Shown here: in pieces, positions 40,787 to 52,342 of the stretch
Layout: each line of letters begins with the position of its first letter
Position numbering within the stretch: the stretch's first letter is position 1
DNA from: Cranoglanis bouderius
Taxonomy: Eukaryota; Chordata; Actinopteri; Siluriformes; Cranoglanididae
Direction of reading: 5' to 3'
DNA length: 64,000 nt
NCBI GenBank assembly: GCA_023630585.1
Contig: CM042547.1
Span: 4,631,368 to 4,695,367 of the forward strand
The notes under the pieces: generated by a model
Told to the model about the DNA's origin: nothing
Database searches by the model: none
Seen by the model: only the letters and a program-made list of their open reading frames with translations
Translations under genes and position numbers: made by a program

Positions 40787-42482
40787 ACCAGCGTCACCTC
40801 CAACAGGACTGACACATGGATGGATTCAGTGATTTGACAGGAGATAATTGTTAGAGGGGAAGAGGTAGTTTGAGTTGTGGAGAGGAGAATGGGATTGCTA
40901 GGTGAACTGTAGCGTGTAATTAAGCTATAATGTGTGTGGATCACTCACCTTTGCCCTGCCTCTCTTCTGCTCCACCACCCACTGATCTCTCACTGTTCTC
41001 CTGTTCTCTCCATAGTGGAGAGTTAGTTTTTTTCCAACGGACATGAAAAGGTAGAACACAAATGACTGTACATCCATAATGTACAATGAAGGTATAAAGC
41101 GAAATGAAAAAATGAAATTTGCTGCTGGGTGCACCATTTTTATAATTGATTATTGCCCCACCCCCTACCCACCCCACCCACACCCACACCCACCTTTCCT
41201 CAAGTAGAATCACATGATAGGAGGGCAGTCATTTCCTTTTGTGTTTTGAAAAGTTTTGTCTCTCCCCCTTTTTTTTGTTATTGTAGGTGAAGAAAAATCT
41301 GTTTAAAATGTTTGATTTTCTATTTTTGATCTTTGTTTTTCCAAGCTTTGTGCTTTAAGCAATTGAGAAAGACATGAAAATGTGCACACCTCCATCCTTA
41401 CCTGTGTGTGTATGGCTCACCTTTTCTCTCTTCTTCTCCCTCTCACTATAGTGAAGCAATTTCTCTTGACCAAGATATGCGTCAAAAACAAGACGGTGCA
41501 GCTTATATAAAATGCTGAAAAAAAGTCTTTATGCTTTTAATTCCCTTGAGAGAATTGCATGGTTAGAGTAACTGATTTGATACTTTGCTGGTGAATTCAA
41601 TCGATTCATTGATGGCTGTCCCTACTGAGAGCCTTCCTTCGTACCTTCTTCCCTGAATATTATTTTCCCCCCCGGTGAGCTCTATGTATGAAACGAGCGC
41701 GTGTACAAGTCTGGAATCTTTAGCCAAAGGTTAGGCATTATAAGACAGCCCCTTTATCATACAAAAAGAACTTTCGTTGTTGTTTGTTTGTTTTTCTTTT
41801 TAAATAGACGGTTACTAGTTTACTTCAGAATTGGTCTCGTATGCTTCAACCCTACACTGTTTGCTGAATGTGAGTGGAGGATGTTCACACTCTTTGGCAC
41901 AGCTCACAGTCATGCCATGCTGCTGACAATACTAGAGGTTGGGACCCTGTCCTGTCTGACCACCGGTCATAGCAGAAAGTGGTCATGGAAAACCAAGCTT
42001 GGGTTTCACACCAGTGTTTGATTTTAATACTATAGCGCTGCAAAATAAAGAGAACATTTCAAAATGTGAGTCAGCCTCTAGAAGAGTGTAAAAGGGCAGA
42101 AAGGTGAGGTGGAAAAATGATAGAACTGTAGTTCAGATGCAAAAAGGACTTATTTTCTGTTGTAATGTCCACAGGCCTCAGTCTCCTGGGCCTTTACCCT
42201 CTCCAGTCCATTTCTTTCAGGTTGCTAATGCAAACGGGAGGCTGCAGATATACAGGTGTTTTTAGTGTGGCTCCCAAATGACAAACGGGAGAGGAAGGAG
42301 TGGAGAGGGGAACGATTTTTGTTTTTGTTTTACTTGTACAGGGGTTAAATCGCTGTATTAAAATATGTAAGGTCTTATTTACATTGGTTTGGTTACAGAA
42401 ACTAATAAAATAATATGCTGTCAAAAATGAAAAGTCTGACCTGATGTTTTTTTTTCTTGCCTTCCCCTCCTTTTATTTAAAC
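40787..42482 (+). other. prrc2c: prrc2c 3' UTR
   Basis: Non-coding sequence after the stop. AATAAA signals occur at 42044-42049 and 42404-42409, so cleavage near 42065 or 42425-42430 is likely. A C-rich run lies at 41157-41195. No other feature. Confidence 0.65.
42404..42409 (+). promoter_or_regulatory. prrc2c: Candidate prrc2c poly(A) signal
   Basis: AATAAA followed within about 35 bases by a T/G-rich stretch (gatgtttttttttcttg), a good downstream element. Other candidates are 42044-42049 and 42752-42757. Confidence 0.55.
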
Positions 42483-42676
42483 CAGTGGTCACCAACCCTG
42501 TTCCTGGAGATCTACCTTCCTGAACTTCTTACCTTAGCTCTATCCATAATCGTGCCCATCTAATCATTGCCTTAAGAAGTTCTTGATCAACTAAAACACG
42601 TGTGTTTTGGGAGATTTTGGTTGGAGATGAAACCTGCAGAAAGGTAGATCTCCAGGAACAGGGTTGGTGACCACTG
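42483..42676. mobile_element. Foldback hAT-type MITE, 'CAGTGGTCACCAACCC' family, copy 1
   Basis: 194-base near-palindrome. The ends are CAGTGGTCACCAACCCTG and its complement, with arms extending through GTTCCTGGAGATCTACCTT. The flanks are atttaaac (left) and gtttaaac (right), a 7-of-8 target duplication as expected for hAT. A second copy is at 45314-45489. Confidence 0.8.
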
Positions 42677-42751
42677 GTTTAAACCTATTAAGAGACAAAT
42701 ACAGTGATAGAGGAGCTACAGTGCATACCTCTTTGGTGTAGTTAATTGTTC

Positions 42752-42807
42752 AATAAAGATTTGAATTAAAAATGGCCAGCCATATTTATTGTACAATAAC
42801 CTTTATT
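42752..42807. promoter_or_regulatory. Opposed poly(A) signals of prrc2c (+) and myoc (-)
   Basis: The plus strand has AATAAA at 42752-42757. The minus strand has AATAAA at 42790-42785 and at 42807-42802. If used, the two convergent transcripts would end within or across this roughly 55-base interval. Which signals are used cannot be told from sequence alone. Confidence 0.5.
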
Positions 42808-43706
42808 CAGACTTTTTCTGTTTGTACATGTTAGTTTCATGAATAACCATAAAATCAGTACTATATGCTGTATTGAGTGATTAAAAAAAAACTGATTCTG
42901 ACAAGCTAAAGAAAGGTGAGGGAGTTAAAAAAAAAAAATTCTGTAGGACAGAGTTTCACTTAGTTTTGTTAAGTTTATGTACAAGCATTAATTTTGGCAT
43001 ATGTTGGATGTGCTTTCCTCTCCCTCAGACTTCCTTACAGTGCTGTGTAGAAACAAACAAAAATGTCCCTGACAAAATGTAGAAAAATAATTTCTCTATT
43101 AACACAGCAAGTGGGCCATGCACCTGCAATGTAGAATGCAAAACTGTCCTATTTAAAATAAGGTTGTTTATTTTTTTTTTATTGTTTTTTTTATTATTTA
43201 TTTATTTAAAGATCAACAAAAAGTAAATCCTTTCTTACTCATAGAATATTCTTCTCAAAGGCATGTATGTTTAAATGACGAGTTACAAGCAGAAATTAAG
43301 TTACTAAGCCACATCTAGAGCTGCTTCATATGACTGGCTGCCTGTATTTTTGCTGGCATGTTTTAGCACTAGGCTCAATAATAAATGAAACCTGAACACA
43401 AATGTGTCAGATTTTGGGAGCCTGATTGCATTGTTAAAAGACTGATCTGTAAAGGCTTATATGTGCCTGTGATTTTTCTGCAATATATAGCATTCTTAAA
43501 CCAATCAGACCCATTTACAGTATCAGCTTGCGTACAGATTTATGAAATGTTTGATGACTGCTTTTGCTTAGATCTGTGAATCATTTCAGATTGTAAGTAT
43601 ATGAATAACCGCAAAGCCAGCAGTCTACAATCTACGAAGAGGGTAGCAGTCTACAATCTGCTACCCTCTTTAACACCGCTATAGCTAACCTCCCACCATA
43701 ACCCCT
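42808..43706 (-). other. myoc: myoc 3' UTR / intergenic
   Basis: Probable myoc 3' UTR if the signals at 42802-42807 are used. Contains T-rich runs (43171-43206). No other feature. Confidence 0.45.
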
Positions 43707-44494
43707 TCACTGTTGCTTCCCCAGCCGGATGTCATAAGACACCATGTAGTAGTTATCCCAGGCAAAAAGCTTCCTCTGAGCTGGGTTGTAGTCGATCATG
43801 CTGTTGTAACGGTGCCGATTTTGGAACGGGACTGCGATGGCCTTGCTTTGGCTGGTGGTTGTGTCAAAGCTGTAGTTGACTGTGGTGTTGGGTGAGGCAT
43901 AGCTGCCCACTGTGTACAGCCTGCCACAGATCATGAAGGCATTGGCCACTGTGGTTTTGCGAATGTTGGTTTCCCAGCTCTTCTTCACCTCCAGGGTGTG
44001 AGGATCCAACTGGGAGACCACAATGGCGCCTTTAGCCTTGTTGGTGCTGTAGATGACCCAGAGGCCATTCTCATCCACAGCAAAGTCAATGTCTGTGTAG
44101 CCACCCCATGAGTAAGGGAACTGGCCATGGAAGCCGGCATGTGGGAGTTCTCGGCGGGCAGCGACACTCTCCGACCCTAACTCGTAGCGAAGGAGTGTAC
44201 GGCTACGGCGCCGCTGGTAGTAGAGTGAGCCCCGGTACATAGCAGCACCTGTGCTCTCCACTGCCTCAGGTAAGAGCAGCACTTTGGCCGGAAAGCCGCG
44301 GGACAGCTGATCCATGTCCTCATAGCCATAGAGTTGGCGCACCTCTGTGCCGACTGTGTCAAGTCGCCACACCATGTTGGAGCCATAAGGGCTCACAGCT
44401 TCTGGGTCCTGCATCCACACGCCATACCTACCAGCAATGCTGTCTGCTTTACGGTGGGTCACTGGTTCTCCCACCCACAGCAGCTCACCACAGC
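43707..44494 (-). CDS. myoc: myoc exon 3 (olfactomedin domain)
   Basis: Residues 188-449, starting CGELLWVGEPVTHRKADS and ending SYDIRLGKQQ, with the stop at 43709-43707. Calcium-site residues equivalent to human Asp380, Asn428, Ala429, Ile477 and Asp478 are Asp324 (in GGYTDID), Asn372-Ala373 (in TTVANAF) and Ile421-Asp422 (in SMIDYNP). The disulfide pair is Cys189 and Cys377. All are present, so a folded, calcium-binding propeller is expected. Acceptor TTTCAG|GC. Confidence 0.97.
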
Positions 44495-47400
44495 CTGAAA
44501 AAGAACAGAGAGATTACAATAAGGAAATTAACTGGGGAATTCGGACAGTTGTCCAAAGTACCTTCATGGAAGCTGACATAACTAGTCCTGTGATTGAAAG
44601 TTGCACACAAAAGATGAAAGACATTATTTGGCAAATTGAGACAAGATTGAAATTAGAATGTAGCAAAGTGTGTTCAAAGAGATTACATGCAATGAAGACA
44701 TGCCACATCATCCTGGAATTCTTGCTAGTGCAAACGATCAGGGGTATACTTACCCTTTCCTTTTTTAGTCCCTTGCTAAACATACAGCAAGCCCATTTTT
44801 AAGCTGGACAGTTTAGGCTCCAAGTACTGTGGTAAAAATAACTGTATTTGTTGTTTGTCAGCAGAGCCAGCAAGACTAACATGTCCTGTATTTGCAACGA
44901 GAAGTACTGGTACTTGGTTTCAGGCAACTGGATTGTGTCTTGGTGGCGATGCTTGGATAGCATGGTGTGTGTAAATAGAGCCAAGAGTGACTTTCTGTAC
45001 CTCTACTATCTTCAGTGTCCTCTGGTCTTGGGGCAGGAAATTCCGCAACTTCAGCCTTCAACTCCTGGTATGCCGGACTACCGTAGGACCAAGACGGATC
45101 TGTGGGAGACAAATGAAAAACAATGAAAACGTAAGGGAGAAGAACTGATAGCATCAAGCAGGTGGGAAACAGAACAGCATGTAAGCAGAGAGTGAACATA
45201 AGGCAGGAGGTGGAACAGCATCTGGAGACCATACTCAGCTGCTTCATACCTTATCAAACTGAGATGTGGTCCATGTGAAAGTGTTACACTTAGATTTTAC
45301 TTACTCTGTAAAACAATGGTCACCAACCCTGTTCCTGGAGATCTACCTTCCTGAAGATTTTAGCTCCAACCATAATCGTGCCCACCTGACCATCTAATCA
45401 TTGATCGACTAAAACAGGTGTGTTAGATTTTGGTTGGAGACGAAACCTGCAGGAAGGTAGAGCTCAAGGAAGAGGATTGGTGACCACTGCTGTAAAGGAA
45501 CTGGTTGCACTTTTTTGTCATTCTATGCAAAGAGATAAGATGCTCCCATGTTAAGTGACATCGACGTAATAACGGGACTACAATTTAGACTTCCGTGGCC
45601 CATTCCACTCCAAAATTGTCACTTAATTTAAGTTGGATGGAAGATCCTCAAAATTCCATCAAATCCAAATAATCTACGTAATTGCTAGTCTTTAATCCCA
45701 TTCCAACTCATTATTAACACAATAGCATGCATTTGCATTGGACAAAAAAGCTTGCTTGAATGTGTAGCTGTTTGTGAAGAGTGTTATCTCACCTCTTAGA
45801 CTGCTTGTGTCTCCTTGTGTCCTGCCTGGCCTGGAAACCAGATGAGAATTGGATGTGCCTATAGGGCAGAAAGCAAGTCACATTTCCAGATGGGAAGAAA
45901 AGACACCAACTCATGTTTTCTTGGTATTTAAAACAAATAAGGCAATGGGAACACTGGAACATTCTGGAAAGCAAGCCTGCACTAGGGAATACCAGACACA
46001 GAGCGGGGCTATCTCTGATCTCTGACACACCTGATCCTCTGTTCACTTAGATGAGGAGTGTGTCCAAGAGAGTTGGGTGGAGTTCAGTGACAGACAGGAA
46101 TCTTATAGAGGGAAATAAACAGTGTTGAGTGGATTACCAGCTGTTCTGGATCCTACTTGCACTCACACACTTGTGCTTCAAATTGAGAGTCGTACACATC
46201 TTTCTACTCCCTCAGTGGCTTTGTAAGTTTGAGGCTCTGCCATATTTACAACATGAAGAAACAACCGCTGTTTCCCTTTAAGAGCATTATAAACAAAAAG
46301 TGTTTACAAGCCTTTCTAATGGACCTTAAATTACAGTCAGCTGTTAATGCCAGGAAGCTGGATTTGATGAGGAAGAGGTGCTGCTGATTATTGGTTTAAA
46401 GGTGGTTTAAAAGGTGTACATTAGGGTTAAAAATAAATAAATAAGTATTACAAATCTGGATTCATATCTCAGCAAGCTAACTATGGATTTAGTTTTAAAG
46501 AGTTGGGTCAAAGTTAAGCAGTGGTGAATTTAATGCTAACTTCAAGTAAAAAATTAGCAGACAGATGCAGGTCTAAGCCCAAAGGTACATGGTGTTCCTC
46601 AGGTCTGTTTGTCTGCCTGAGCCATGTGTTGCTTGATGGATATCAGGGTAGTACAATGAGAAACCTTTCAAAGCAAGTGGAGTTCGGTGTGATTTTAACT
46701 AAACATAATTGCTTACTCCTGAATGTTTCTCTGCTTATGGTTGCTGGCATGGTGAGCCTTTGCTGCTTAAATGATCTTACCCTCACTCACCTCGATAGGA
46801 TTAAATGTATAAAATTTCTTGCCTTTTTTTTTTATCTGGTGGATGATGGTGGATATTATTTCACCACAGGCATACCAACATTAAATCTGCTCCTACCTTA
46901 GCAAGGATCTTCAATACAAAGTATCCAATCTGTGGCCAACATGTGATTAACATCTTTGGTGTAGTTTATCCAATATCCAGTCAACTTTATGAAATTACCA
47001 AAAATAAATAATATAAGTAATAAATTTCATCGTAAGCTTAGACATATAGTTGACTATGAAGCTGAGACACCTGAAGATGGATCTTGGTCCCTCCTTCATG
47101 CACAATGTTTCAAGCTTCTTCTTATATCCTCGTGTTTATATATACAGACTTCCCTCTTTAATTAAGGCCACACATTTAGAAGAGGGTTCAACTCAGTAGA
47201 CTGCGCTGGTCACCGTTTCTGTAATGATTTGGAAGTCTGTTTAGGGTCATTGTTATCTGTGGCACAAGTTGTAACCTCCTGGTGCTGATAATCAGGTTTA
47301 GTAGTAAAATGCCCTGGTCCTTGGAGGAATTCATAATGAGAACAATATTGACAAGAAGCCCTGGACTACCAGCCACAAAACAGCCCCAAAGCATGAATAT

Positions 47401-50400
47401 TTTAGAATCATATACTACAGTGTCTGTAAGATGAAAATTGATCCATCCAGTTTTCATTCCCCTTTTTCATACTGATGGTGTTCTTAGCCCTAAAGTTCGA
47501 ATTTGGTCTCATCTGACCACATACTTTCATTTTTTAAAAATAATTTATTCTAAACTCCATTAATCAGCTAAACTGTCTGGTTTTGAAGCCGTTACCTTTG
47601 GGCTCTTTTTAGATTCTGGTTTATATACTCGTTTAGCCACTATCTGGTCTCCTCCGGGGTTAGGGGTCCAAATCCTGCCTCTGGACTGTGTGTGGAGGTG
47701 GTATGTTCTCACGGTGCTTTGGAGATTCTTCCGGGTACTCCAGTTTCCTCCTCCTGTCCAAAGATGTGTTGTAGACTGATAGGCATTTCCAAATTGTCTG
47801 TAGTGTGTTTGTGTGTGCACGATTATGCCCTGTGATGGGTTGGTACCCCATCCAGGCTCCCCCATGATCCTGTGTAGGATAAGCGGTATGGAAAATTAAT
47901 AGATGGATGGATTACCTCAGTTGTGCAGGCCAACAGCCATCTGTTTCTTCTTTTGTTTTATTTTTTGCTTTTCCCCATGGTGATGGATGACTTATGTTTA
48001 ATCTTGTGTTTGGTCCAAAGAAAGTTTTTGTACACCGAGGTCAAGGATGACAGTAAATTTAATTTAAATCTTTCTTCGGGGTGACAGTTTTGCAAAAAAA
48101 TAATAATAATAAATTCACATTTTTGGGAGAAAACACTATTATACTACTAAATACTATACATATTAAATACTATTAAAAACCCAATTTAGAATTTGAGAAT
48201 TTAGGTAACTAGTTTGCTTGTGGAAATTTTAGTTATCGTGCATAATGTTTATTTTATCTGTCATTTTGCCCATTATTTTGAAGAGTGTCAGTAATTCCTG
48301 ATATATTGAATTTCCCAAAAAGGTAGCCAAAAGAAATATTTCTGTAAATGTTTAATCATTTGTGAATTTTTGCTTTCTGATCAAACTACAGTGGGTATAG
48401 AAAAAAATCACCCCCTTTAAAATAATCACATTTTGTTGCTTTTCAGCCTGAAATGAAGACGGACACAGTTTTTGTTTTATCCAGTTGTATTTACTCAGTG
48501 CAACTTATAACATCCAAGTGAAAGATATAACACCAACATGTCAGAAAAAATTTAAAAATTTAAACAACAAAATCGCTGAGTTGGAAAAAGGATCACCCCC
48601 TTGTGACAGTATTTTGTTGAACCACCTTTTGCTTTAATTACAGCCTTTAGTCTGTTGGGATATGTCTCTACTAACTTTGCACATCTAGACTTTACAATAT
48701 TTGCCCACTCTTCTTTGCAGAACTGCTCAAGTTCAGTTAAATTTAATGGTGACCGTTTGTGGACTGCAGTCTTCAAGTCATTCCACAGATTTTCAGTGGG
48801 GTTTAAGTCTGGGCTCTGACTAGGCCATGCAAGGACATATACCTTTTTCTCCTTCAACCACTGTGTGGTCAGTTTTGCTGTGTGCTTTGGGTCATTGTCA
48901 TTTTGGAAGGTAAACCTTCTTCCCATTGAGAACTTTCTGGCAGCAGATTTTCCTCAAGAATTTGATGGTATTTTGCCCCATCCATTTTCCTTCTATCCTG
49001 ACAAGTGCTCCAGTCCCTGCTGCAGAGAAACACCCCCATAACAGGATATTACCACCTCCATGTTTTACTGTAGGAATGGTGTTATTTGGATGGTGAGCTG
49101 TTTTGGATTTCCGCCAGACATATCATTTGGTGTTGAGGCCAAATAATTAAATTTTAGTCTCATCTGACCATAACACCTTTTTCCATGTGGCCTCAGAATC
49201 TTCAAGGTGCATTTTGGCAAAGCTCAGTCGTGGGTTGCTTTTTTCTTGCAACCCTCCTATACAAGCCACATTTGTGGAGAATTTGTGATATTGTTGTCAC
49301 ATGCACACAATGACCACTCTTTGTCATAAATTCCTGCAACTGCTTCAGAGTTGCTGTAGGCCTCTTGGTAGCCTCTCTGACCAGTTTCCTCCTGGCTCTT
49401 TCATCCAGTTTGGAGCGACGTCCTGATCCAGGGAGGGTCTGTGTTGTACCAAATACCTTCCACTTCTTAATAATAGACTTCACTGTGCTTCTAGGCATTG
49501 ATAAAGCTTTTGAAATTTTTTTGTATCCATCTCCTGACTTGTGCCTGTCCACAACTTTATCCCGGAGATCTTTTGACAGTGCCTTGCCACCCATAGTTGA
49601 TTGTTTGCTTCAGCTGCACTACCAAGGACTGAAAAATGCTCCAGGAAAGCTCTTTTCATGCTGAGCTAATCAAAATGACCACAGCTGATCACAGTTGAAA
49701 GTCAAATGGCTTTGTGTGCCATTGAGAAGGTGATTAGCTACACCTGATTGAGTTTACAAGTCATTTTTAGGAGAGGGGGTGATCCTTTTTCTAACTCAGT
49801 GATTCTGTTTATTTATTTATTTATTTATTTCTGACATGTTGGTGTTATATCTTTTACTTGGATGTTATAAGTTGCAGTGAGTAAATACAACTGTGTCCAT
49901 CTTCATTTCAGGCTGAAAAGCAACAAAACATGATTATTTTAAACGGGGGTGATTCTTTTCTATACCCACTGTACATACTGTTCTTTTGTGTTGTTGGATG
50001 GCTTGGTTTTCTCTGTTGGAAAACCCAAGACATAAAATAGGATGAGATGGTCTGTGTCCCCTTCTTCTTTTTTTTTTTTTTTTTTTTTTTTTTAATAAAA
50101 GAGGGCTCTGAAGGAGTCCTTCAGCCTCTTACAAATGAGTGTCACCACAGTTCATTGCATCTCTTCTCCCTCTGTTTTAAGCATTTGCATTTTTCATCTT
50201 TCTGGCACTAGGCTTGGCAGGCCGCAGCAACATAGGTGTTAACATGAAGAGCAGAACAGATGTTGAAGATGGACAAGATGAGCACCAAAAAAATGATGGA
50301 GGAACATCTGTACTTCCTTATGGGAACATGGGAGTATTTAGTCCAGAGGGTTGCTGGCTTAATTTGTTTCAGCTTGATAACATACCAAGGCCAGATCAAG

Positions 50401-52342
50401 AGAAGCACTCGGTATGGAAGTAGAATAAGGCCACAATTAAGACTGGGCTGTATGACAGTATATATACCGTTACCACGGAATAAAATGTCTACCGTTACAG
50501 ATTTTTCTATTCTGTGTATACCGTGAAATGTAAATAAGTTGGCGTGGTTAACTCCTGCATGTGAAAACGATCGAGATGCTGTACATAAGAGTAGTTGTGA
50601 CAGGAAAAACATGGAGAAAGATAAGCACGCTGGTGAAGAAGTCCCACAAACCAATCCTGAGGAGGAACTTGTTATGAAAAGAGGCGCGACATCGGTGTTA
50701 TGGACGTGGTTCGGGTTTACAAAATCTGACAGAGCAGAAAAATGTTATTTGCAAACTGTGTCGCGCGAATGTTCCCGCTAGCAGCGATAGCACAAGTAAC
50801 CTGTTTTATCATCTTAAAATGAAGCATGTCAAAGCATACAATTGATTTACAGTTGATTTACCAGAATGACTATTTTTTTTACGTGATATATATCGTTACC
50901 ATGAAATAAAATTACTCATTCCGTGAAATAGATTTTTGGTCATACCACCCACCCCTAGCCACAATCACGATCATGTTATAGAGTCCTTTGTGCAAGATTT
51001 TTATCTGCTCCCTAACCACTCAAATATGTCCTTTTTCAAGTCAGTGGTTGGTATAAAATAAGTATGCATTGTTCCTTCTGTCTCTTCTATATAAACTATG
51101 ACAGACTGTTATATAGTTAAAGGACAGAATTTCCTCTGCATGAAACTTCATTCCATTTATTCTTCTCCCTACTGGTTTTAACAGGGGCACTTGCTGGCCA
51201 CTGGACCCACCTCTGTGTGTGACTTCCAGTCAGGTATGATGGTGAAGGCTGCAGAAATCTAAAGGGCATATGGCTCATTATTACCAGCACAAACTCATAA
51301 CTTACATAAACTACCTGCTGTTTTGGCAGTCTCATTTTCAACAGTCCCCCTCACTTTCAGGCTTTTTTTTTCCATCAGCACATTTTTTATATGAAAAAAA
51401 TTTTGTCATTACTGATGCTAACAGACACAAGTTCTGGATTTACAGCTGGCAATCCAGACATGGCACAGCTTAGACCAGGGGCCACTTGTTCCACTTGTTT
51501 AATCCCATCTTGGTCATCAACCAACTATCAATTGTGCTTCCTATGTGGCTGGAATGAAAGTCTGCAGCCACACCAGCCTTTTGCGGATAAGACTGAAGAC
51601 CCCTCACTTAGACCATAGGCTCCTTCACATCACATTCATACAACAGAAAACAAAGCTCCTGCAAGTATGCCTTTTTTGACCAACATTTCCAGATCACATC
51701 AGGGCAGCTGAACTTGTAGCATACGGTTTGAAAATGTATTGCCACTTATACAAGGTGCTTCATTATGGCACATTAGATATTAAAAATTACCAACATTCTT
51801 ACTGAAATCTTCAGGTCAGACATCTGTACTAGTAAACAGTGGAAATGAAAATATTCCAGAGTTAGAGAAGAGTACGTACCTGTTACTGGTTGGCGGCTGC
51901 TATCATAAAGTGATACACTTTGGGGAGGCTGCTGTGTACATGGTCTGCTCCTCAGCCTCTCCACCTCACGCTGGAGCCCCTCCACCGTCTGCTGGAGCTG
52001 CTCCACCTGCTGAGCCAGCCTGGCTTTCTCCTGCTGCAACCTGTCCCTCTCACCAGTTACCTGGGTGTAGGCTGTCCGAAGTCCCGTCTGAGCTTCAGTA
52101 CCTGATGCCTCACCGGCAGTAAGGCGGGCTACCAGTGCCTCTACCAGCCCCAGTCGAGACTTCAGGGCTTCCATCTCAGCACTGGATGCTGTTGAGGGGC
52201 AGCTGGCCTCTGTAGGGCTGTCCACTGTGAAGGTGTACTGACAGCGCCTGTTGCGGTCATTCCCTCTCGAGAAGCTGGCACTGCTCTGAGCCTGAGTGCC
52301 TACAAGAAGGCTGGAGAGCCACATTACAGCCAGGAACCACAT
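43707..52342 (-). CDS. myoc: myoc (myocilin), whole gene span, 3 coding exons, 449 aa
   Basis: Orthologue of myocilin, a secreted glycoprotein of the eye drainage tissue and elsewhere; human MYOC mutations cause glaucoma. Exon phases join cleanly (463 + 99 + 788 = 1,350 bases). Residues 1-19 are a signal peptide (MWFLAVMWLSSLLVGTQAQ). A Leu/Gln-rich coiled coil lies at about 57-135, a short linker at 155-187 and the olfactomedin domain at about 188-449. The three-exon arrangement is the same as in mammals. At 449 residues it is shorter than human (504), mainly in the N-terminal half. Gene order next to prrc2c and vamp4 supports orthology. Confidence 0.96.
44495..45000 (-). other. myoc: myoc intron 2
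   Basis: 0.5 kb intron. Nothing recognised. Confidence 0.55.
45001..45099 (-). CDS. myoc: myoc exon 2
   Basis: Residues 155-187, DPSWSYGSPAYQELKAEVAE then FPAPRPEDTEDSR. It links the coiled coil and the olfactomedin domain. Acceptor CCACAG|AT, donor AGAG|GTACAG. Low conservation is usual for this exon. Confidence 0.9.
45314..45489. mobile_element. Foldback hAT-type MITE, 'CAGTGGTCACCAACCC' family, copy 2
   Basis: Same family as 42483-42676, more diverged. The left end is CAATGGTCACCAACCCTG and the right end GGTGACCACTG. The flanks ctgtaaaa and ctgtaaag match at seven of eight bases. Confidence 0.77.
47190..47525 (-). mobile_element. Tc1-like transposase relic
   Basis: Minus-strand remnants include 'gtggtcagatgagaccaaat', the DNA around the first catalytic Asp in Tc1 transposases (WSDETK-like), and diverged downstream words. 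No inverted ends are recognised and the frames are broken. Confidence 0.5.
47615..47915 (+). mobile_element. tRNA-derived SINE
   Basis: The B box-like 'ggggtccaaatcctgcc' (about 47663) lies near the head. The body includes 'gtactccagtttcctcctcc' and 'ccctgtgatgggttggtacc'. The tail is 'ctgtgtaggataagcggta' followed by GGAT-type repeats. This composite is typical of fish tRNA-SINEs with a LINE-like 3' end. Inserted in myoc intron 1, antisense to the gene. Confidence 0.65.
48389..49971 (-). mobile_element. Tc1/mariner element, family 'CAGTGGGTATAG', copy C (full length)
   Basis: 1,583 bases with TA at 48387-48388 and 49972-49973. The ends are CAGTGGGTATAGAAA and complement. It is the least deleted of the three copies in the window and lies in myoc intron 1, same strand as the gene. 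Confidence 0.92.
48552..49594 (-). pseudogene. Tc1 transposase, frameshifted and with a stop
   Basis: N-terminal part from 49594 (MGGKALSKDLRDKVVDRHKS) to the out-of-frame tail KKQPTTELCQNAP at about 49202. The middle part has a stop at 49149-49147 where copy A has Glu (TKIELFG). The C-terminal part from 48926 contains RFTFQNDNDPKHTAK (Asp 2), SPDLNPTENLWND (Glu) and LKAVIKAKGGSTKY. Inactive. Confidence 0.87.
50068..50092. repeat. T homopolymer tract
   Basis: About 25 T in a row within myoc intron 1. Confidence 0.8.
50440..50957 (+). mobile_element. hAT-type relic with BED zinc-finger fragment
   Basis: The left end is 'gggctgtatgacagtatat' and the right end 'ggtcataccacccaccccta', an imperfect inverted pair. 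The plus-strand frames around 50690-50840 read VWTWFGFTKSD, then after a frame change VICKLCRANVPASS and NLFYHLKMKH, a BED-type finger. The rest of the transposase is missing. Confidence 0.6.
51880..52342 (-). CDS. myoc: myoc exon 1 (signal peptide and coiled coil)
   Basis: Residues 1-154, with ATG at 52342-52340. The signal peptide ends near GTQAQ. The Cys at about residue 34 in NRRCQYTF is comparable to the early Cys of other myocilins. The Leu/Gln heptads LQQEKARLAQQVEQLQQTVE and LQREVERL form the coiled coil for oligomerisation. Donor ACAG|GTACGT. Confidence 0.95.

Larger units (their letters stand above)
45100..51879 (-). other. myoc: myoc intron 1
   Basis: 6.8 kb intron that hosts a hAT MITE (45314-45489), a Tc1-like relic (47190-47525), a SINE (47615-47915), a Tc1 element (48389-49971) and a hAT relic (50440-50957). 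The stretches 45490-47189 and 50958-51879 show nothing else I can support. Confidence 0.6.

Noticed and set aside
44437..44802. 121-codon plus-strand frame across myoc exon 3 and intron 2
   Set aside because: Antisense to a confirmed exon and intron; no homology seen.
46521..46901. 126-codon plus-strand frame in myoc intron 1
   Set aside because: No recognisable domain, no splice context and AT-rich neutral composition.
50208..50654. 148-codon minus-strand frame
   Set aside because: It overlaps the hAT relic and shows no conserved motif.
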